From: Candidatus Ratteibacteria bacterium
GTDB taxonomy: Bacteria; Ratteibacteria; UBA8468; B48-G9; JAFGKM01
Direction: 5' to 3'
NCBI GenBank assembly: GCA_028697565.1
Contig: JAQVEU010000024.1
Coordinates: 1 to 8,964 of the forward strand
DNA length: 8,964 nt
Made by a program: the position numbers and the translations under genes. Below, in pieces: positions 5,727 to 8,964 of the stretch; the first letter of the stretch is position 1; every line of letters begins with the position of its first letter. The notes below the pieces were generated by a model that worked only from the letters and a program-made list of their open reading frames with translations, ran no database searches and was not told the DNA's origin.

Positions 5727-6386
5727 CTTTTTTAAAATATCCATATCCCTGTAAGAAATCTGGCCTGGGGCTGTCTCTGTGGTAAATGCAATATATGTAA
5801 ATAGTGAGCCAAGTGAAAGAGGAACAAGCCGTTCTACAAGGGAAGTACCCATTGGTGTAACAACAAGTGGAGAACTTTTTGAATATTTATATGTAAAGGA
5901 AAGGAGTGTAAAAAGTTCATCAGGGGTGTTGGCCCTTGTGGCTATTTTGATAATGTCCGGTTTCAACTGCTTCCCTTTCCTGTGGATAACTTCTAATGTT
6001 TTGAATGGTGGTGTCTTTGAAAAGTTGTGATAGGAAACAATTACCTTTCTGTTCGTCTTTCTTGCTTCTTTTATTACCTCTCTGACTATTCTGCTTCTTA
6101 TTTCCACATCAACATAGTCAACATATTTTAGTATATCTTTATATATTTTTAGACGATTATCTTCAGGTATAGAAAGCCCTCTATTTTGATGTTCCTTCTG
6201 CCACCTTATAGTTCCAATTTTTTTTGCAGTTGTTTTGATGGAAAGGTATTCTATAAGTTTGTCTTCTGGAAACTTTTTAAGAAACTCATCCACCCTGAAC
6301 TCACACCATCCACATCTTTTCAGTGCTTCGTTCACTTCTTTTTGGTCCTCACCACCAACCAATACCAGTGCAAGTTTTTCTTTCAT
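5718..6386 (-). CDS. aroD: 3-dehydroquinate dehydratase, type I
   Basis: AroD converts 3-dehydroquinate to 3-dehydroshikimate, the third step of the shikimate pathway, by a Schiff-base mechanism. At 222 aa it fits type I enzymes. The substrate-binding EFR (29-31) and R61 in TIRWQKE are present. So are the catalytic His H120 in VSYHNF and the Schiff-base lysine K147 in DIIKIATRAN. MGTSLVER (179-186) and TAPGQIS near 205-211 complete the active site. Its ATG overlaps the upstream PHP gene stop by 4 nt (ATGA) with only a weak GAAGAG-like site before it, so it is translated by coupling. No other shikimate gene is in the window; this one lies in a mixed operon with accC and asp23. The gdhA -35 box overlaps its 3' end. 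Confidence 0.93.
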   Translation of the reverse strand: MKEKLALVLVGGEDQKEVNEALKRCGWCEFRVDEFLKKFPEDKLIEYLSIKTTAKKIGTIRWQKEHQNRGLSIPEDNRLKIYKDILKYVDYVDVEIRSRIVREVIKEARKTNRKVIVSYHNFSKTPPFKTLEVIHRKGKQLKPDIIKIATRANTPDELFTLLSFTYKYSKSSPLVVTPMGTSLVERLVPLSLGSLFTYIAFTTETAPGQISYRDMDILKKLT

Positions 6387-7033
6387 TTTAACAATCTCTT
6401 CGCAATGGTTATACTGTTTTTTCGTATCTTTTTTACATCCTCTTTTTTTACACCTGCTGACACAATTAAGATATCTGCAAACCAGTCATCTATGAGATTG
6501 TCAGGAGAATGTGTATCTGTATTAAGAACAAGAGGAAAGCCATACCTATACCAAAGACGGACAATATGTCCGTTGGAAAGACAGTGTCCTTTTCTTGCTG
6601 AAATTTCAAGTGATACCTTTTTTTCTGCTGCGAGTTTTGCATCTTCTTCTGACAGGATACCAGGGTGTGCAAGAATATCAACTTCTGATTCAATTGCTGC
6701 CCTGTTAGTTCCTTTAAGTACTGGCTCAACGACTGTTTCTCCGTGGACAACTATAATCTTTGCCCCTGCATTCCGTGCAAGAGATACAAGTACAGGTATC
6801 TTTGTCGGAGGTATATGGGTTATCTCAGCGCCGGGTATGACCCTGATATTCATACTTATATTTATGGACTTGGCAACCTTTATAATAGCGGGGATGACAC
6901 TTTCAAAATTTGAGAAGTCAATGTGGTCTGTTATTCCCAGTATAGTATATCCCTGTTCTTCTGCCCTGCGCGCAAGTTCTGATGGTAAAAGGACCCCGTC
7001 GCTTAAAAGTGTATGTGTATGAAGGTCAATCAT
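6383..7033 (-). CDS. PHP-domain metal-dependent phosphoesterase
   Basis: This 216-aa protein is a stand-alone PHP (polymerase and histidinol phosphatase) domain, a TIM-like barrel that hydrolyses phosphoesters with a metal cluster. The metal-ligand motifs are all present in order: HTH at 5-7, TDH ending at H37, GAE ending at E70, HGE at 97-99, AHPG with H123, and NTDTH with D173 and H175. It is shorter than histidinol phosphatase HisK/HisJ and has no polymerase or nucleic-acid domain, so the substrate cannot be named. It overlaps asp23 upstream and aroD downstream by 4 nt each (ATGA). A Shine-Dalgarno AGGAGG lies within the asp23 tail codons. Tight coupling with aroD hints at a small phosphometabolite role, which is inference. 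Family assignment is secure; function is open. Confidence 0.88.
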   Translation of the reverse strand: MIDLHTHTLLSDGVLLPSELARRAEEQGYTILGITDHIDFSNFESVIPAIIKVAKSINISMNIRVIPGAEITHIPPTKIPVLVSLARNAGAKIIVVHGETVVEPVLKGTNRAAIESEVDILAHPGILSEEDAKLAAEKKVSLEISARKGHCLSNGHIVRLWYRYGFPLVLNTDTHSPDNLIDDWFADILIVSAGVKKEDVKKIRKNSITIAKRLLK

Positions 7034-7395
7034 TTTTCTTCTTCCTCCTCCGGTGGGTTTTTAGGAAAGTGAATTCCATGAATTACTACATCAACATTGC
7101 CTACCTTAAGTCCAGATATTCTTTCTACTTCTTCCTTAATTGCCTTCTGTATCTGATATGTCACCTCAGGAATATTTACACCATAATCAATAACAACCCG
7201 TAGTTCAAATGACACCTCATCCTCTCCTATTATTATCTTGATGCCTACATCAGGCGATTTTCTAAGCCACTGGACTATGTCACCGACGATACTTGTAGAA
7301 ATTCTGTGTACTCCTGGAACCTTCCGTGCAGCGATTGCTGCTATTGAGGCAAGGACTTCATTGTCTACCTTAACATTTCCATACTTTTCTTCCAT
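7030..7395 (-). CDS. Asp23/Gls24 family (YqhY-like) protein
   Basis: A small 121-aa protein of the Asp23/Gls24 (DUF322) family. Typical traits are the N-terminal block VKVDNEVLASIAAIAARKVPG, the amphipathic middle with VVIDYGVNIPEV and the C-terminal VGNVDVVIHGIHF. It has no signal peptide or membrane segment and ends in a run of five glutamates. In Bacillus the family member yqhY follows accB-accC and has been implicated in control of acetyl-CoA carboxylase; the same accC adjacency here supports a YqhY-like role. Its ATG shares one base with the accC TAA (TAATG) and is preceded by GGGAGG at short spacing, so both genes are co-translated. The codons of its acidic tail also contain the Shine-Dalgarno of the next gene. 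Confidence 0.9.
   Translation of the reverse strand: MEEKYGNVKVDNEVLASIAAIAARKVPGVHRISTSIVGDIVQWLRKSPDVGIKIIIGEDEVSFELRVVIDYGVNIPEVTYQIQKAIKEEVERISGLKVGNVDVVIHGIHFPKNPPEEEEEK
7044..7049 (-). promoter_or_regulatory. Ribosome binding site of the PHP gene inside the asp23 tail
   Basis: AGGAGG is formed by the GAG GAG GAA codons of the asp23 poly-glutamate tail and lies 10 nt before the PHP ATG at 7033. It supports the start at 7033, which gives the conserved MIDLHTHT N-terminus. Confidence 0.7.
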
Positions 7396-8759
7396 TATGC
7401 CTCCCTTTTTATCTGTTCTTGTTCAGAGGCAAGAAAGTTCTCAAGCCACTTTGTGCTGTATCTCCCGCTTAAAAATATAGGATGTTCAAATATCCTTTGA
7501 TAAAGTGGTACTGTTGTTTCAATCCCTTCAATCTTTATCTCTTCCAGTGCCCTCTGCATACGTCCAATTGTCTCTGCTCTGTTCATTCCATATGCAACAA
7601 GTTTTACTATCAAACTATCATAATAGGGTGGTATTGTGTACCCTTCATATATATGTGTGTCAATCCTTATGCCTGGCCCACCGGGCAGTACAAGTTTTGT
7701 TATCCTGCCAGGTGATGGAATGAAGTTTTTTGAAGGGGACTCAGCGTTGATGCGACACTCAATCGCATGGCCTCTTATATTAATGTCTTTCTGTGAAAAT
7801 GGTAGTTTATCACCCCGTGCAACAAGAATCTGGTGTTTTACAAGGTCTATACCTGACACAATCTCCGTAATAGGATGTTCTACCTGTATTCTGGTATTCA
7901 TCTCAATAAAATAGGGGCTGTTATATGAATCCACAAGAAACTCTATTGTTCCTGTGCTTTGGTATCCTATTCTTTTTGCCAGCCGGTATGCATACCTATA
8001 TAATTTTTTTCTTAGTTTTCTATCCACACAAGGAGAAGGGCTTTCCTCTATAAGTTTCTGGTGCCTTCTCTGTATGGAGCAGTCCCTTTCAGGGAAGACA
8101 ATGATATTACCTCTTTTATCGCCGATGAGTTGTATCTCTATATGCCTTGGCCTTTCAAGAAACTTCTCCACATAGAGTGCCCCCTCCCCGAATGCTGCCT
8201 TTGCCTCTTCCTGACAGGTGTTCCAGAGTTTTACAAACTCGTCTGCACTATTTACCTTCCTCATTCCTCTTCCGCCACCACCTGCACTTGCCTTTATAAT
8301 AACCGGGAATCCAATTCTTCTGGCATGGGCAAGTGCTTCCTTCAATACACTCCCTTCATATCCTGGTACCACAGGAACTTTGCATTCTTTTGCTGTTTTT
8401 TTGGCAAGTGCCTTATCCCCCATCAACTGGATGTTTTTTGATGTAGGCCCTATAAATGTAATACCTGATGCCTCACATATCTCAACAAACTGTATATTTT
8501 CAGAGAGAAACCCATATCCAGGATGGACTGCCTGTGCCTTTGTAATCTCAATGGCGCCGATAATAGATGGGATATTGAGATAACTTTCAGATGCGGGTGC
8601 AGGTCCCACGCATATCTTTTCATCAGCAAGTTCTACAGGAAGTGTATCTCTGTCTGCCTCCGAAAAACCAATAACTGTTGACAGTCCGAGTTCCTTACAA
8701 CTTCTGATGACCCTTAATGCAATCTCTCCCCTATTAGCCACAAATACCTTTTTAAACAT
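7395..8759 (-). CDS. accC: Biotin carboxylase subunit of acetyl-CoA carboxylase
   Basis: AccC carboxylates biotin on its carrier protein using ATP and bicarbonate, the first half-reaction of malonyl-CoA synthesis. The 454-aa protein aligns from the first residue with the bacterial AccC N-terminus (FKKVFVANRGEIALRVIRSCKELG). The ATP-grasp features are complete: GDK near K116, the glycine-rich loop SAGGGGRGMR, ERDCSIQRRHQKLIEE, and the catalytic stretch FIEMNTRIQVEHPITE. It ends with the biotin carboxylase C-terminal domain. There is no biotinyl domain, so it is a separate subunit. The carrier gene accB, often just upstream, is absent here; the upstream partial gene does not look like AccB. A 454-aa subunit of another biotin carboxylase (pyruvate or propionyl-CoA type) cannot be fully excluded. 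The ATG at 8759 lacks a Shine-Dalgarno and a -10-like box sits 4 nt upstream. Confidence 0.93.
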   Translation of the reverse strand: MFKKVFVANRGEIALRVIRSCKELGLSTVIGFSEADRDTLPVELADEKICVGPAPASESYLNIPSIIGAIEITKAQAVHPGYGFLSENIQFVEICEASGITFIGPTSKNIQLMGDKALAKKTAKECKVPVVPGYEGSVLKEALAHARRIGFPVIIKASAGGGGRGMRKVNSADEFVKLWNTCQEEAKAAFGEGALYVEKFLERPRHIEIQLIGDKRGNIIVFPERDCSIQRRHQKLIEESPSPCVDRKLRKKLYRYAYRLAKRIGYQSTGTIEFLVDSYNSPYFIEMNTRIQVEHPITEIVSGIDLVKHQILVARGDKLPFSQKDINIRGHAIECRINAESPSKNFIPSPGRITKLVLPGGPGIRIDTHIYEGYTIPPYYDSLIVKLVAYGMNRAETIGRMQRALEEIKIEGIETTVPLYQRIFEHPIFLSGRYSTKWLENFLASEQEQIKREA

Positions 8760-8763
8760 TGCT

Positions 8764-8769
8764 ATAATA
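8764..8769 (-). promoter_or_regulatory. Possible accC -10 box, leaderless geometry
   Basis: TATTAT on the minus strand lies 4 nt before the accC ATG, in a 62-nt gap after the upstream gene. No convincing -35 is seen (TTGCAT at 8785-8790 with a 15-nt spacer is weak). There is no Shine-Dalgarno. AT richness makes a chance match possible. Confidence 0.3.
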
Positions 8770-8821
8770 TTGTGTTAATCTTTTATGCAAAAGGTCTGTT
8801 ATTTTATTGTAGGGGGTATTT

Positions 8822-8964
8822 TTATAAGAAAAACCATACATAATCCACCTCTTTAGGTATCACTTCTATAATTTCTTTCAACAATTTTCGCATCTCATTA
8901 CTTTCTACTTCACAAAAGGATGTTTTCAGTTCCTTAATATCTACTATTAAATTCTGGCTATCCT
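8822..8964 (-). CDS. C-terminal end of an unidentified protein, cut by the window edge
   Basis: One minus-strand frame is open from the window edge to a TAA at 8822-8824 and encodes the last 46 residues of a protein, ending EVDYVWFFL. The other two minus frames have stops near the edge. The segment mixes hydrophobic and charged residues in a protein-like way (VDIKELK, MRKLLKEIIEVIPKEV) and probably contains an amphipathic helix. It lacks the AMKM biotinylation motif and the fold expected at the end of AccB, so it is not accB. No family is recognised. It lies 62 nt upstream of accC on the same strand and could be in the same transcript. Confidence 0.55.
   Translation of the reverse strand, partial: DSQNLIVDIKELKTSFCEVESNEMRKLLKEIIEVIPKEVDYVWFFL

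Noticed and set aside
6186..7022. A 278-codon open frame on the + strand
   Set aside because: It is exactly antisense to the PHP and aroD genes, which have full catalytic motifs. Its translation is Phe/Ser-rich with no recognisable domain, typical of a shadow frame.
8822..8964. C-terminal end of accB upstream of accC
   Set aside because: The 46 residues contain no AMKM biotin-attachment context or biotinyl-domain ending; the similarity is only positional.

Overview
This is an AT-rich bacterial chromosome segment of core metabolism and DNA repair genes with unusual repeat content. No phage, plasmid, tRNA, rRNA or CRISPR signal was seen. The biotin carboxylase gene sits next to an Asp23/Gls24 gene, as in the Firmicutes accC-yqhY neighbourhood. 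The glutamate dehydrogenase is the short hexameric type found in Thermotoga-like bacteria and archaea. The repeats are GC-rich palindromes and 7-bp-phased repeats. Together these suggest an uncultured or thermophile-related bacterium, but the phylum cannot be assigned from this window.

Layout. Bases 1-121 hold a C-free polypurine tract and a promoter almost touching the uvrA start. uvrA (122-2980, +) carries an in-frame palindromic repeat of about 88 bp. Between uvrA and the oppositely oriented thiL is a 356-bp gene-free stretch packed with repeats: a second palindrome of the uvrA type, two 31-bp direct repeats flanking a 4 x 7-bp tandem repeat, and a bipartite hairpin element. All other genes lie on the minus strand. 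In transcription order they are: the C-terminal end of an unidentified gene (window edge), accC, asp23/yqhY-like, a PHP phosphoesterase gene, aroD, then gdhA and thiL. Junctions from accC to aroD overlap by 1 or 4 nt, so these four are one translationally coupled unit. gdhA begins a second unit. It has its own promoter overlapping the aroD stop region and a 127-nt leader with a strong terminator hairpin just before its Shine-Dalgarno, an attenuation geometry.

How the genes relate. AccC activates biotin with bicarbonate for fatty acid synthesis, and Asp23/YqhY proteins have been linked to acetyl-CoA carboxylase control in Bacillus. AroD serves the shikimate pathway. The PHP protein is a metal-dependent phosphoesterase of unknown substrate. 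GdhA links 2-oxoglutarate and ammonium to glutamate, and ThiL makes thiamine diphosphate. UvrA is the damage sensor of nucleotide excision repair. The points most worth a second look are the repeat inserted inside uvrA, the gdhA leader, the repeat cluster, and the recurring placement of -10-like boxes 4-10 nt before start codons that lack a Shine-Dalgarno (uvrA, accC, thiL), which suggests leaderless mRNAs.
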